Part shown: positions 1 to 7,768 of the stretch, in pieces
How positions within the stretch are numbered: the first letter of the stretch is position 1
How the letters are laid out: each line of letters opens with the position of its first letter
Source of the DNA: an uncultured Eubacteriales bacterium
Lineage (GTDB): Bacteria > Bacillota > Clostridia > Christensenellales > Pumilibacteraceae
Direction of reading: 5' to 3'
DNA length: 23,806 nt
NCBI GenBank assembly: GCA_900543755.1
Contig: UQSP01000033.1
Location: 1 to 23,806, forward strand
Program-made: the position numbers and the translations under genes
The notes under the pieces: generated by a model
Seen by the model: only the letters and a program-made list of their open reading frames with translations
Told to the model about the DNA's origin: nothing
The model's database searches: none

Positions 1-49
1 ATCTACACCCTAGAGTTCGTCGGCAGCGTCAGATGTGTATAAGAGACAG
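1..49 (+). other. Illumina Nextera adapter (sequencing artefact)
   Basis: Bases 1-8 match the end of the P5 oligo, 9-16 (CCTAGAGT) look like an i5 index, 17-30 are TCGTCGGCAGCGTC and 31-49 are the Tn5 mosaic end AGATGTGTATAAGAGACAG. This is library adapter, not genome. An open frame read from GTG at 35 begins M-Y-K-R-Q, a typical product of translating this adapter, so that start is false. Confidence 0.98.
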
Positions 50-1636
50 GCTCCTAACGTCGATATACATATCATTCCCGACAGTGACGCCGTTATAGCC
101 AAAGGAAAGAAAAGGCTTTTTGAAAAGCCGTATTTTGCAAAGCTTCTGAAAGGCTTGACGGTTTCGGCTGCTGTACTGTTATTGTCATCTTTACTCGGTT
201 ATCTTTTTTCAAGCCTCGGTTTTACCGAAGCAAATATCATTACGACTTATATGCTCGGCGTTCTGATTACCGCCATACTGACAAAAAGCAAAATTTGTTG
301 GGTTTTTTCGTCCGTTGCGAGCGTTTTGGTTTTTAATTTCCTTTTTACCGAGCCGAAGTTTTCGTTTCTGGCGTACGGAAGCGGCTACCCTGTCACTTTC
401 GTAATTATGCTTGCGGCGTCCCTTATTATAGGAGGAACAACCGAAAAACTGAAAACTCGGGAACGTCAGGCGACTCAAACGGCATACAGAACGAAAATTC
501 TGTTCGACGCGAATCAGTTGATTCAAAAAGCGTCCGACGAAGCGGAAATATTTCGGGTTACGGCAAATCAATTAGAAAAATTGTTAAATCGGAACGTAAT
601 CGTATTTAATGAAAAAGCGCAGAAAGTTTACGTTTCTCAGGCTGAAAGCACCGCCGCCGATATATCGCTCGACTGCGAGAAAATTGCTTGGCAAGTAACG
701 AAAAACAATGTAAAAGAAGGGAAAGGAACGGATATTTATCCTGAAAGCGACTATACGTTTTTCCCGATATGTAAAAACGGCAAAAACTATGGAGCAATAG
801 GTATTTTCGTCGGAGAAAAACCGATTGATTCTTTTAACGAAAGCATTGTGGTTTCCGTCATCGGCGAATGCGCAATCGCAATTGACGGATTCATAAACGC
901 CAAAGAAAGAGAACGCACCGCCGTTTTAGCCAAAAACGAACAGTTGCGCGCAAACCTGCTCCGTTCCATATCGCATGATCTTCGCACGCCGCTTACTTCC
1001 ATTTCGGGTAATGCGAGCAATCTGCTTTCAAACGGTAACGATATTGATGACGCGTCAAAAAAACAAATATACGAAGATATTTACGGCGATTCGCTCTGGT
1101 TAATCAATTTGGTTGAAAATCTGCTTGCGGTAACGCGTCTTGAAGAAGGCAGAATGAATATAAATTTAACGACGGAACTTGTCGGCGACGTCATAACCGA
1201 GGCGTTGAAGCATATTCACACGAAAAGCGAAAAGCAAAAAATTACCGTAATACAGCCGGACGACTTGCTCCTTGCAAAAATGGACGCTCGGCTTATCGTG
1301 CAGGTTTTAATCAATCTTTTAGACAACGCTATTAAATACACGCCGTCCGATTCGCAAATTACGATTGCGGCAAAAAGAAACGGAGAAACGGTCTGCGTAA
1401 GCGTGGCGGATAACGGCAACGGGATCGAGGGCGAACAAAAATCGCGGGTGTTCGATATGTTTTATACAGGAGCAAACAAAATTGTCGATTGTCGCCGCAG
1501 TATCGGGTTGGGGCTTTCGTTGTGCAAATCCATCATAAACGCGCACGGCGGAGAAATAACGATAACCGACAACGTTCCGCACGGCGCGATATTTACCTTT
1601 ACTTTGCCCGTCGGGGAGATTGAAATACATGAATAA
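50..1636 (+). CDS. kdpD: KdpD sensor histidine kinase, 5' end missing
   Basis: This is the C-terminal 528 residues of the turgor/K+ sensor kinase KdpD, which phosphorylates KdpE to switch on the high-affinity K+ ATPase KdpFABC. The sequence opens with PNVDIHIIPDS, which resembles the end of the USP-like cytoplasmic domain, so the N-terminal KdpD domain and most of the USP domain are lost at the contig edge. After it come the four-helix DUF4118 membrane block (about nt 140-440), a GAF-like region (about 500-900), and the kinase core: H-box SISHDLRTPL with the phosphoacceptor His at nt 974-976, N-box LINLLDNAIKYTP, G1 DNGNGIEG and G2 GLGLSLCKSI. All catalytic boxes are intact. It overlaps kdpE by 8 bases. 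The kdpFABC genes are not on this contig and may lie upstream. The identification is firm; the natural start cannot be given. Confidence 0.93.
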   Translation, partial: APNVDIHIIPDSDAVIAKGKKRLFEKPYFAKLLKGLTVSAAVLLLSSLLGYLFSSLGFTEANIITTYMLGVLITAILTKSKICWVFSSVASVLVFNFLFTEPKFSFLAYGSGYPVTFVIMLAASLIIGGTTEKLKTRERQATQTAYRTKILFDANQLIQKASDEAEIFRVTANQLEKLLNRNVIVFNEKAQKVYVSQAESTAADISLDCEKIAWQVTKNNVKEGKGTDIYPESDYTFFPICKNGKNYGAIGIFVGEKPIDSFNESIVVSVIGECAIAIDGFINAKERERTAVLAKNEQLRANLLRSISHDLRTPLTSISGNASNLLSNGNDIDDASKKQIYEDIYGDSLWLINLVENLLAVTRLEEGRMNINLTTELVGDVITEALKHIHTKSEKQKITVIQPDDLLLAKMDARLIVQVLINLLDNAIKYTPSDSQITIAAKRNGETVCVSVADNGNGIEGEQKSRVFDMFYTGANKIVDCRRSIGLGLSLCKSIINAHGGEITITDNVPHGAIFTFTLPVGEIEIHE

Positions 1637-2330
1637 CTTACTGATTTTGGTTGTAGAAGACGACGCACCCGTCCGTAACCTTATCGGAACGACTTTGAAA
1701 ACGCACGATTACGATTATATTGCCGCAACGAACGGAGAAAGCGCCGTTATGCAAGCGTCTTCTCATAATCCGGACGTTGTTCTGCTTGATTTGGGCTTAC
1801 CGGATATCGACGGCGTGGACGTTATCAGGAAAATACGCTCCTGGTCGGAAATGCCTATTATCGTAATCAGCGCTCGCGCCGAAGATAAAGATAAAATCGA
1901 CGCGTTGGATGCCGGAGCGGACGATTATCTGACAAAGCCGTTTTCCGTCGAAGAATTGCTCGCAAGAATACGAGTTACGAAAAGAAGGCTTCTTGCAATA
2001 CAATCGACAAACAAATCCGAATCGGTTTTTGTCAACGGAAATCTGAAGATAGATTATGGCGCAGGTTGTGCATATTTAAGCGGCGAAGAACTCCACCTTA
2101 CCCCTATCGAATACAAGCTACTGTGCTTATTGTCAAAAAACGTCGGGAAAGTGCTTACTCACACTTTCATTACGCAAAAAATATGGGGCGCTGCATGGGA
2201 AAGCAACGTTGCTTCCCTGCGCGTATTTATGGCGACTTTGCGCAAAAAAATCGAACCGTCCGCCGATTCGCCGCAATATATTCAAACTCACGTCGGTATC
2301 GGGTACAGAATGATAAAGATTGACGATTAA
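1629..2330 (+). CDS. kdpE: KdpE response regulator (OmpR/PhoB family)
   Basis: This DNA-binding response regulator is the partner of KdpD and is expected to activate kdpFABC transcription. The receiver domain (about residues 1-120) has the acidic pair VVEDDAP, the phosphoacceptor Asp54 in VVLLDLGLPD, a switch Ser in IVISARAE and the conserved Lys in LTKPFS. The C-terminal winged helix (about 135-233) carries LTPIEYKLLCLLSKN and ends with the wing GIGYRMI, as in OmpR-type regulators. I chose ATG 1629 rather than the upstream TTG at 1620 because GGGGAGA at 1613-1619 is well spaced for it. The ATG lies inside the last codons of kdpD, so the two are probably translationally coupled. The length of 233 residues is normal. 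The symbol rests on similarity and on adjacency to kdpD. Confidence 0.92.
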   Translation: MNNLLILVVEDDAPVRNLIGTTLKTHDYDYIAATNGESAVMQASSHNPDVVLLDLGLPDIDGVDVIRKIRSWSEMPIIVISARAEDKDKIDALDAGADDYLTKPFSVEELLARIRVTKRRLLAIQSTNKSESVFVNGNLKIDYGAGCAYLSGEELHLTPIEYKLLCLLSKNVGKVLTHTFITQKIWGAAWESNVASLRVFMATLRKKIEPSADSPQYIQTHVGIGYRMIKIDD

Positions 2331-2394
2331 ACATTGAATTTGAGCCGCTGACTAACATTCGGCTTGTATATTATAAGGAGAACTCACATATTAC

Positions 2395-3699
2395 ATGGAC
2401 ACATTTTACCGGTTGCTTTTGCAATTAATACTTATCTTACTCAACGCTTTTTTTGCCGCGACAGAAATTGCAATCCTATCTTTGAACGAAAAAAAAGTAA
2501 AGGCTCGCGCAGACGACGGCAATAAAAAAGCCATAAAACTATTGAAAATAAAAAAAGAACCGACTAAATTTCTTTCCACAATACAAATCGGGGTTACGCT
2601 TGCTGGTTTTTTCGGTTCGGCATTTGCGGCAGACAACTTTGCAAAAGGGCTTTCGGAAAGGTTTATAAAAACATTTGATATCTCACCTCAGAACGCAGGC
2701 GTTATCAATACCGTTTCAGTAATTCTGATCACTTTGATATTGTCATATTTTACGCTTGTATTGGGAGAGCTTGTTCCTAAGCGGTGGGCAATGAAGCATA
2801 AAGAGAAACTTGCAAACGCCGCATGTGGTATAATTACGTTTTTAACAGTCATCTTAAAACCGATTATCTGGTTTTTAAGCGTTTCCACAAATGCCGTTCT
2901 GCGTTTGTTAAGGGTAAACCCGAAAGATGATAATGAAACCGTGTCGGAAGAAGATATTGTTTTAATGCTTGATGCCGGCGGCGATAAAGGAACTTTGAAT
3001 AAAGAAGATATAAGGTATATAAAAAACGTCTTCAAGCTTGATGGAATGACGGCAGAAGACGTAATGACGCCTAAAATGCGTATTTCATGCATTCCGGATA
3101 ATATTTCGGACGATAAAATTATGGAAGAAATTCAAACGAAAAATTATTCCCGTATTCCCGTTTATTCGGGCGACGTTGACAATATCATTGGCATTTTATA
3201 TACGCGGGAATATCTTTTGAATCACGAATTGCCGGGATTCGAATTATCACAGATTTTGAAACCGCCTATGTTTGTTCCAAAGACAAAACGCTTGGAATTA
3301 TTGTTCAAAGAAATGCAAAAAACGCAAACTCATATTGCGATTATTATAGACGAGTACGGAATGACTTCGGGTATTGTTACGATGGAAGATATTTTAGAAG
3401 AACTTGTCGGTGAAATCTGGGATGAAAAAGACGAACCGATAGAGTTAATATACAAAGAAAATGATACAACTTATCGTATAAACACGGATATTTCCATTGA
3501 CAATTTCTTTGACTTTTTTAATCTTTCTCCCGATGACAACTCCGAATCCACTACCGTTAACGGGTGGATTATTGAAAAATGTAATGAAATACCGTGCGAG
3601 GGATATTCTTTTGTTTATGAAAGTCTTTTGATAACAATCACAAAGGTTTCGAATACTCATACTCAGGAAATTAAAGTTGAAATTTCAAACGTTAAATAA
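2395..3699 (+). CDS. CNNM / HlyC-CorC family membrane protein with CBS pair
   Basis: A 434-residue integral membrane protein with the standard three-part layout of this family. The DUF21/CNNM transmembrane domain spans about residues 1-190 (LLLQLILILLNAFFAATEIA, IQIGVTLAGFFGSA, and VLGELVPKRWA, a family signature). Two CBS domains follow at about 205-335 (AEDVMTPKMRI; IIIDEYGMTSGIVTMEDILEEL), then a C-terminal CorC_HlyC transporter-associated domain (about 345-430). Homologues have been linked to Mg2+ or Na+/Mg2+ efflux; annotation as haemolysin is common but poorly founded. Substrate is unknown here. AAGGAG at 2375-2380 lies 14 bases before the ATG, rather far. It sits 64 bases after kdpE, so it could be co-transcribed with kdpDE. 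Confidence 0.9.
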   Translation: MDTFYRLLLQLILILLNAFFAATEIAILSLNEKKVKARADDGNKKAIKLLKIKKEPTKFLSTIQIGVTLAGFFGSAFAADNFAKGLSERFIKTFDISPQNAGVINTVSVILITLILSYFTLVLGELVPKRWAMKHKEKLANAACGIITFLTVILKPIIWFLSVSTNAVLRLLRVNPKDDNETVSEEDIVLMLDAGGDKGTLNKEDIRYIKNVFKLDGMTAEDVMTPKMRISCIPDNISDDKIMEEIQTKNYSRIPVYSGDVDNIIGILYTREYLLNHELPGFELSQILKPPMFVPKTKRLELLFKEMQKTQTHIAIIIDEYGMTSGIVTMEDILEELVGEIWDEKDEPIELIYKENDTTYRINTDISIDNFFDFFNLSPDDNSESTTVNGWIIEKCNEIPCEGYSFVYESLLITITKVSNTHTQEIKVEISNVK

Positions 3700-3828
3700 G
3701 CATTTCGAATTGAAACAGTGTAAATTTAAAATCAGAATTCTTTTATGTGCTATTTGCAAAAATTAAACACGAAAAAAATAAGAAACAGTACGGAATTAAA
3801 AATTTTTCCGCTTTACTGTTCGAAATGC
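3700..3828. repeat. 10-bp inverted repeat flanking an intergenic block
   Basis: GCATTTCGAA at 3700-3709, starting one base after the TAA of the CNNM gene, is perfectly complementary to TTCGAAATGC at 3819-3828. An inner hairpin is also possible: ACAGTA and CGGAA at 3785-3795 pair with TTCCG and TACTGT at 3806-3820, with a bulge. It may be a 3' UTR structure or terminator of the upstream gene, or the two ends of a small miniature element. No clear target-site duplication is seen. Confidence 0.4.
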
Positions 3829-4133
3829 AAAAAAAGAAGCACTGATAAACGTCAAAGAATTTAATGTAACGGCTATCAACGAACCGAACTCACATAGGCG
3901 AAGCGGTGGCGTATATTATCAAGTATATTGAGAAAAAGCGGCGAAAAGTTAGTTTACTCTCGCGGACTACCGCAGTTTTTCATATCCGACATTATGGACG
4001 ACGATATCGCCGCTCCTATCGGGCTTGAAGATAAAAACTTCTGTTGTTCGGCGATTTTATATGTTGGGACGAAGGCTGCTATATGGGCGAAGTGAGCAAA
4101 GAAGGGATAAGCCAAATGCGTAAAAGCAATTAA
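3825..4133 (+). pseudogene. Small unidentified protein gene with four frameshifts
   Basis: I do not recognise the family. Joining frames gives one protein-like reading of about 100 residues from ATG 3825 to TAA 4131-4133. Its blocks are ALINVKEFNVTAINEPNSH, then IGEAVAYIIKYIEK, SGEKLVYSRGLPQFFIS, DIMDDDIAAPIGLEDK, and LLLFGDFICWDEGCYMGEV ending KEGISQMRKSN. Frame changes are needed at the A-run 3829-3835, at 3893-3896 (an AT pair apparently lost), at the A-run 3933-3937 (one extra A) and at the A-run 4033-4037 (one A missing). Between breaks the text reads cleanly as protein, so decay is recent or the assembly has indel errors. The ATG lies within the right arm of the inverted repeat that ends at 3828. 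Confidence 0.6.
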
Positions 4134-4183
4134 GCGAAAAACCGCACCTCAAAATACGGTAAAAAACGGAAAATGCCGTAAAC

Positions 4184-4223
4184 GTAAAGTAAAAGCCAAG
4201 GCATCCCTTGGCTTTTACTTTAC
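4184..4223. terminator. Perfect 18-bp hairpin, probable bidirectional terminator
   Basis: GTAAAGTAAAAGCCAAGG (4184-4201) and its exact reverse complement (4206-4223) are separated by a 4-base loop CATC. The stem is G+C-rich next to the loop and A/T-rich at the base. It lies 50 bases after the stop of the + strand pseudogene and overlaps the last codon and stop of the - strand pseudogene, so it is placed to end both convergent transcripts. There is no long T-run outside the stem, so termination strength is uncertain. Confidence 0.7.
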
Positions 4224-4555
4224 ATTGAAATCGCTGCTTTGAATTCTGAATTTATTTTTTTTAGTCTATTGTGTCCATTTGCTTGCTCAAACCCTTCGAG
4301 CATACTTTCCAAGATAATCGCTTCGGGCGAATCGGGAATATATCAGCGCGACGACTTATAGTAATCGAAATAATCTTTGACATAGTACGGCGCGCTATCG
4401 GGCAATTTATCAGGCAAACCGCCTGCAAGTGCGTAACTGCCGTTTTTATAATCTTCTGTACGCTGTTTATTTAATTCGATTCTTTTCTTGTAGCGGGAAT
4501 CCTTATCAATGCTGTCAAAATATCCGTTGGCAGTAACTCTTGACATATCGTACAT
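4220..4555 (-). pseudogene. Unidentified gene remnant with in-frame TGA
   Basis: Reading the - strand from ATG 4553-4555 gives MYDMSRVTANGYFDSIDKDS and then a protein-like stretch with ALAGGLPDKLPDSAPYYVKD. A TGA at 4343-4345 interrupts it. After the TGA the same frame goes on for about 40 codons (YIPDSPEAIILESMLEGFEQ and then NGHNRLKK) to TAA at 4220-4222. This looks like one gene of at least 112 codons broken by a nonsense mutation, probably also truncated at its 5' end where it meets the antiporter fragment. I do not recognise the family. TGA is the stop codon elsewhere in this window, so recoding is unlikely. Confidence 0.5.
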
Positions 4556-4559
4556 CGTG

Positions 4560-4742
4560 GAAGCAACGGTTCAGGCGGCAATAGGCGCTTTACCGCTTGC
4601 CATGGGAATGTCAAGCGGTCAGACTATACTTACCGCAGCGGTACTTGCCATTCTGATTACCGCGCCCTTAGGCGCTTTCCTTACGGACCTCACCTATAAA
4701 AAACTGCTTAACGGCTTTCCCGTTAAATGCGATACGGATTAA
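4560..4742 (+). pseudogene. 3' fragment of a Na+/H+ antiporter (NhaP/CPA1 type)
   Basis: Only the last 60 codons remain. ATVQAAIGALPLAMGMSSGQ followed by a hydrophobic helix ending ILITAPLGAFLTDLTYKKLL resembles the C-terminal helices of CPA1-type cation/proton antiporters, where KATVQAAIG and ITAPLGA motifs are common. The similarity stops abruptly at about 4560; upstream the same frame is antisense to the neighbouring remnant and does not look like antiporter. The missing 5' part (expected several hundred codons) points to a deletion or rearrangement joint here. It is not expected to be functional. Confidence 0.65.
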
Positions 4743-4799
4743 TTCCGCTAATTAAAATCCTTTAACCTGCCAAAACGGCAAACCTATCCTATTTAGTCG

Positions 4800-5654
4800 T
4801 TAGTCAAGGAATTTACAGTTTGCGCGCACGTAGTCGGCGGCTTTTTGTATGTCAAGCACGGGGTTACCGCCCGTTTCACGCTCTATTGTCAAAAATCCGT
4901 TGTAGCCTATTTCGTTAAGCGCGGCGAAATAAGCGGGGAAATCCACGTCGCCTTGTCCTACGGGAGTTTCGATAAAATAATCCGCAACGTTAAGCGCCTC
5001 TATGCCGCCTTTTGCAAAGCAGTCGTAAACAACTTCGGGGTCGGACGGCTTAAGCATTTTACCGTCTTTAAGGTGAGTATGGACTATGTAATCCTTAAGA
5101 AGATAAACCGCCTCCACGGGGTCCTGACCCGTGACCATGACGAAATTGGCGGGATCGAGGTTGACGCCCACACCTCCGTCCGTGCGGTCGATAAACGTTT
5201 TAAGGACTTTTGCGCTTTCGGAACCCGTTTCAATAGCATAAGTTACGTTTGCCGCCGCGGCATGACGACCGCATTCGCTTATCGCCTTAAGCATAACATC
5301 GTAACGCGGATGTTTTTCGTCGGCGGGAATTACGCCTATATGTGCAGTAACCGTTTTTACGCCTAAGTTCGCGGCAAGATCTATGATTTCTTTTGTTTTG
5401 GCAATGCGCAAAGGATTGTCCTCGGCTATCTCAAAACCGTAGCCGCCCATATCTCCGCATATCGCGCTGAGAGCTATATTATATCGCTTTGACAGCTCTT
5501 TCAGATTTTTTTTGCGCTCCGGCGTAATCTGCCAAGGAGAATATTCGCGCTTTGCGGCATTGAACTGTATACCGCTTAAACCCAGTTCCGCGGCGACTTT
5601 AATCCCTTCCTCGGCGTTTACCTTCAAACAATTGACAAAAACTCCTGTTTTCAT
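4800..5654 (-). CDS. Sugar phosphate isomerase/epimerase (xylose isomerase-like TIM barrel)
   Basis: A cytoplasmic 284-residue TIM-barrel protein of the AP-endonuclease-2/xylose isomerase-like superfamily, whose members interconvert keto and aldo sugars or inositol derivatives using a divalent metal. Metal-binding candidates sit in the expected places: His105 (TAHIG), Glu142 (YAIETGSE), Asp167 (VNLDPAN), His192/His194 (VHTHLKDG) and Glu258 (FLTIERE). PVGQGDVDFPAYF (231-243) is a typical motif of the IolE/Hyi/3-epimerase-like branch. The length is normal and it looks intact. The upstream AAGGA is rather far from the ATG (about 15 bases), so initiation may be weak. It follows the two oxidoreductase genes after a 117-base gap and probably acts in the same sugar pathway. 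The exact substrate cannot be told from sequence. Confidence 0.88.
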   Translation of the reverse strand: MKTGVFVNCLKVNAEEGIKVAAELGLSGIQFNAAKREYSPWQITPERKKNLKELSKRYNIALSAICGDMGGYGFEIAEDNPLRIAKTKEIIDLAANLGVKTVTAHIGVIPADEKHPRYDVMLKAISECGRHAAAANVTYAIETGSESAKVLKTFIDRTDGGVGVNLDPANFVMVTGQDPVEAVYLLKDYIVHTHLKDGKMLKPSDPEVVYDCFAKGGIEALNVADYFIETPVGQGDVDFPAYFAALNEIGYNGFLTIERETGGNPVLDIQKAADYVRANCKFLD

Positions 5655-5771
5655 ATAAAAACCACTTTTTCCTTAATTTTTTTTCAGGATATAAATTATT
5701 CATATAGTACGTTTTATCTTTTTAGCACAATTTGCGTGGCAAAAAACTCGTCCCGAACGCCGTTAAAATCC

Positions 5772-6620
5772 TTAAGGCTGCAATTCGACGAAAGTACCGT
5801 TTTTTTCCAAACTTTCGCAAGCGGCGGCGCGGATTTTAATGACTTCAAGCGTATCAAGAGAATCGAAAAACACGGGCTTACCGCCGAAAAACTCCAAAAT
5901 ATGCGCGATAAGTATTCCGAAATAGTCCGACTCTATTTTTTTGGAAAAACTTTTGCCGTCGCGGGTTTTCACCGTCGCGGAAAACGGCATATCTGAAGCA
6001 TAAACCATTTCGGCGCTGCGTCCGTCACGGTAAAAAACGTTTACCGTCACGGCTTCGTCGTTTTTCAGTGACCGCACGCGCACGGCGCCCTTCCCCATGA
6101 TTTTAACGAGCATTTCAGATTGATGAACTATGTATTCGGCGAAATTGCCGCCTCCGCCGGTAACCGTTGCCGCAACGGCGTTTTCCGTGTAAGCAATTTC
6201 TTCGGCGCACCTTAAAGCGGAAGTAGAGAAAAACGGAGTTCCGTTTTTTTCACCCAGTGAAAAAATCTCAGCGGCCGAAGGATAATCGGGCGCAAACGTC
6301 TTGTCGACGTAAACGGGTTTTTTGTAGGGAAAAACTTTTTCGGCATACCCGAGGTGTTTTTCGGGGTCGGACGGCGCCAAAATCATAATGAAATCGCTTT
6401 TTTCGCAGACTTCTTCGATAGAACGGCATTCTTCCGCGCCGAAACGCGCGCACCACTCGGATGAACTTAGTCCCCCTTTTGGAGGAACTTCCTTTTCCGC
6501 AAAGGCGAAAGCTACTTTAAAATCCGTGCCGTGTTTACGGTTGTACTCTTCTATCCACGCCGGATAATTGTTTGCGTGCCACTCGTCGAGATAATAATCT
6601 ATAAATCCTATTTTTTTCAT
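5772..6620 (-). CDS. Divergent Gfo/Idh/MocA-like oxidoreductase
   Basis: A 282-residue protein, shorter than a usual Gfo/Idh/MocA enzyme (about 330-400). The N-terminus MKKIGFIDYYLDEWHANNYP lacks the GxGxxG/A dinucleotide loop. The region MILAPSDPEKHLGYAEKVF with PVYVDKTFA (about 102-110) corresponds to the family segment that ends in EKP, here with Asp106-Lys107-Thr instead of Glu-Lys-Pro. The second half resembles the family's C-terminal alpha/beta domain only loosely. Its ATG overlaps the stop of the canonical Gfo/Idh gene upstream (ATGA at 6617-6620), so the two are translationally coupled and may act as a pair. It may be a dehydrogenase with altered cofactor use or a non-catalytic partner; I cannot decide from sequence. 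Confidence 0.72.
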   Translation of the reverse strand: MKKIGFIDYYLDEWHANNYPAWIEEYNRKHGTDFKVAFAFAEKEVPPKGGLSSSEWCARFGAEECRSIEEVCEKSDFIMILAPSDPEKHLGYAEKVFPYKKPVYVDKTFAPDYPSAAEIFSLGEKNGTPFFSTSALRCAEEIAYTENAVAATVTGGGGNFAEYIVHQSEMLVKIMGKGAVRVRSLKNDEAVTVNVFYRDGRSAEMVYASDMPFSATVKTRDGKSFSKKIESDYFGILIAHILEFFGGKPVFFDSLDTLEVIKIRAAACESLEKNGTFVELQP

Positions 6621-7678
6621 AGTTGAATTTCTTTCCCCGAAGCGGCGGAAGCGTAAAGAGCCTCCATAATCTTAGCCGTTTCCAAAGCGTAAATTACGTT
6701 GCCCTTGTTCTTTTTCATGTCGCGTATGGACTGAATAAAAGCCTTGTCTTCTTCAAGATATCTTTTGTTTTGCTGGCATTCGGGCGTAACGGACTCCAAA
6801 GTAGCGCTGTCTGTGAAAGTAAAGTTTCCCGCATAAGTCAGGCGAACGCCGCCCTTGTCGCCCAGAAAGTCGACCCACATTTCGTCCTTGTCCACGTTTT
6901 GCGCCCATGCGCCCGTAAACGTAATGCCGGCTTTGTCCGTCCTTATCAGTCCGCTGATAAAGTCCTCTACGTCGCAGGTGCCGTTTTCGACGTCGGAAGT
7001 ATCTTCAGCCCACATGTTTTTATATTTATATGCCTTCATGTCCTTCGCCGTACCGTTATATGCGCAGCAGCTTGCGCTTAAAGCTTTAGCGCCGCCCAGA
7101 ACATAAAGAATAAGGTCAATAAAATGTACGCCCCAGTCAATAAGGGCTCCGCCGCCCGACTGCGCTTTCGTGGTGAAAGGTCCGCCTAGACCTGGAATGC
7201 TTCTGAAGTTTCTGAACGAGCAAGCCACGTGGTAAATGTTGCCCAGTTTTCCCTCGGCTACGTAACGGGCAAGCAGTTCCACCCTGGAATCGTAACGGTT
7301 GCACAATCCGATGTTGAGTATTTTACCTTTTTTGTCGGCAATTTCCGCCATTTCCTTGCTTTTTGCGTAATCCACGGTGATGGGTTTTTCGCAGAATACG
7401 TGTTTACCCGCATTAAGCGCGTCCACCGTAACCGTATAATGCGCGAAGTTGGGCGTAAGCACCATTACGGCGTCCACTTCTTCGTCGTTGAGCGCAATTT
7501 TGTAATCGGTAATCGCATTTTCGGCTTTGGGAAAATCCTTCAAAGCCTTTTCCGCTTTTTCTTTTACGATATCGCATACGTATTTTAAGCGCACGTCTTC
7601 CATTTCGTTAAGCGCGGGCAAATGAGCGCCGTTTGCAATTCTGCCGCATCCTACGACGGCAACCGTAATCTTTTTCAT
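6617..7678 (-). CDS. Gfo/Idh/MocA family NAD(P)-dependent oxidoreductase
   Basis: A canonical 353-residue dehydrogenase, cytoplasmic, expected to oxidise or reduce a sugar, sugar acid, inositol or glycoside with NAD(P)(H). The N-terminal Rossmann loop is VVGCGRIANGAHLP (Gly10, Gly12), the substrate/cofactor Lys is in CEKPI (Glu97-Lys98-Pro99), and the catalytic-type helix GGGALIDWGVHFIDL supplies Asp181 and His185. The start is well supported by AAGGAG six bases before the ATG. A sigma-A type promoter lies about 90-120 bases upstream (7769-7798). It is the first gene of a - strand group with the divergent Gfo/Idh-like gene (4-base overlap) and the TIM-barrel isomerase, opposite an AraC regulator that probably controls it. 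Confidence 0.92.
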   Translation of the reverse strand: MKKITVAVVGCGRIANGAHLPALNEMEDVRLKYVCDIVKEKAEKALKDFPKAENAITDYKIALNDEEVDAVMVLTPNFAHYTVTVDALNAGKHVFCEKPITVDYAKSKEMAEIADKKGKILNIGLCNRYDSRVELLARYVAEGKLGNIYHVACSFRNFRSIPGLGGPFTTKAQSGGGALIDWGVHFIDLILYVLGGAKALSASCCAYNGTAKDMKAYKYKNMWAEDTSDVENGTCDVEDFISGLIRTDKAGITFTGAWAQNVDKDEMWVDFLGDKGGVRLTYAGNFTFTDSATLESVTPECQQNKRYLEEDKAFIQSIRDMKKNKGNVIYALETAKIMEALYASAASGKEIQL

Positions 7679-7768
7679 TTTTTCTCCTTTTCCTTAAAAA
7701 ATATTTTTGTTTTGATTCCGTTCCTCGTCATTCTGCTCCGTCCGACTCGCAACGGCTTTACAGATAAT

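Noticed and set aside
35..49. GTG start at 35 giving KdpD an N-terminus MYKRQ
   Set aside because: These codons are adapter; the true gene continues beyond the contig.
2343..2364. AGCCG/CGGCT stem after kdpE as a terminator
   Set aside because: Only five base pairs, a 12-base loop and no U-run; too weak to call.
4343..4345. TGA recoding (selenocysteine or Trp) in the - strand remnant
   Set aside because: No SECIS-like stem is apparent, many genes here use TGA or read cleanly with it as stop (for example 18612-18614), and neighbours are broken too.
4845..5366. + strand open frame (173 codons) opposite the isomerase
   Set aside because: The opposite strand carries all metal-binding motifs of a TIM-barrel isomerase.
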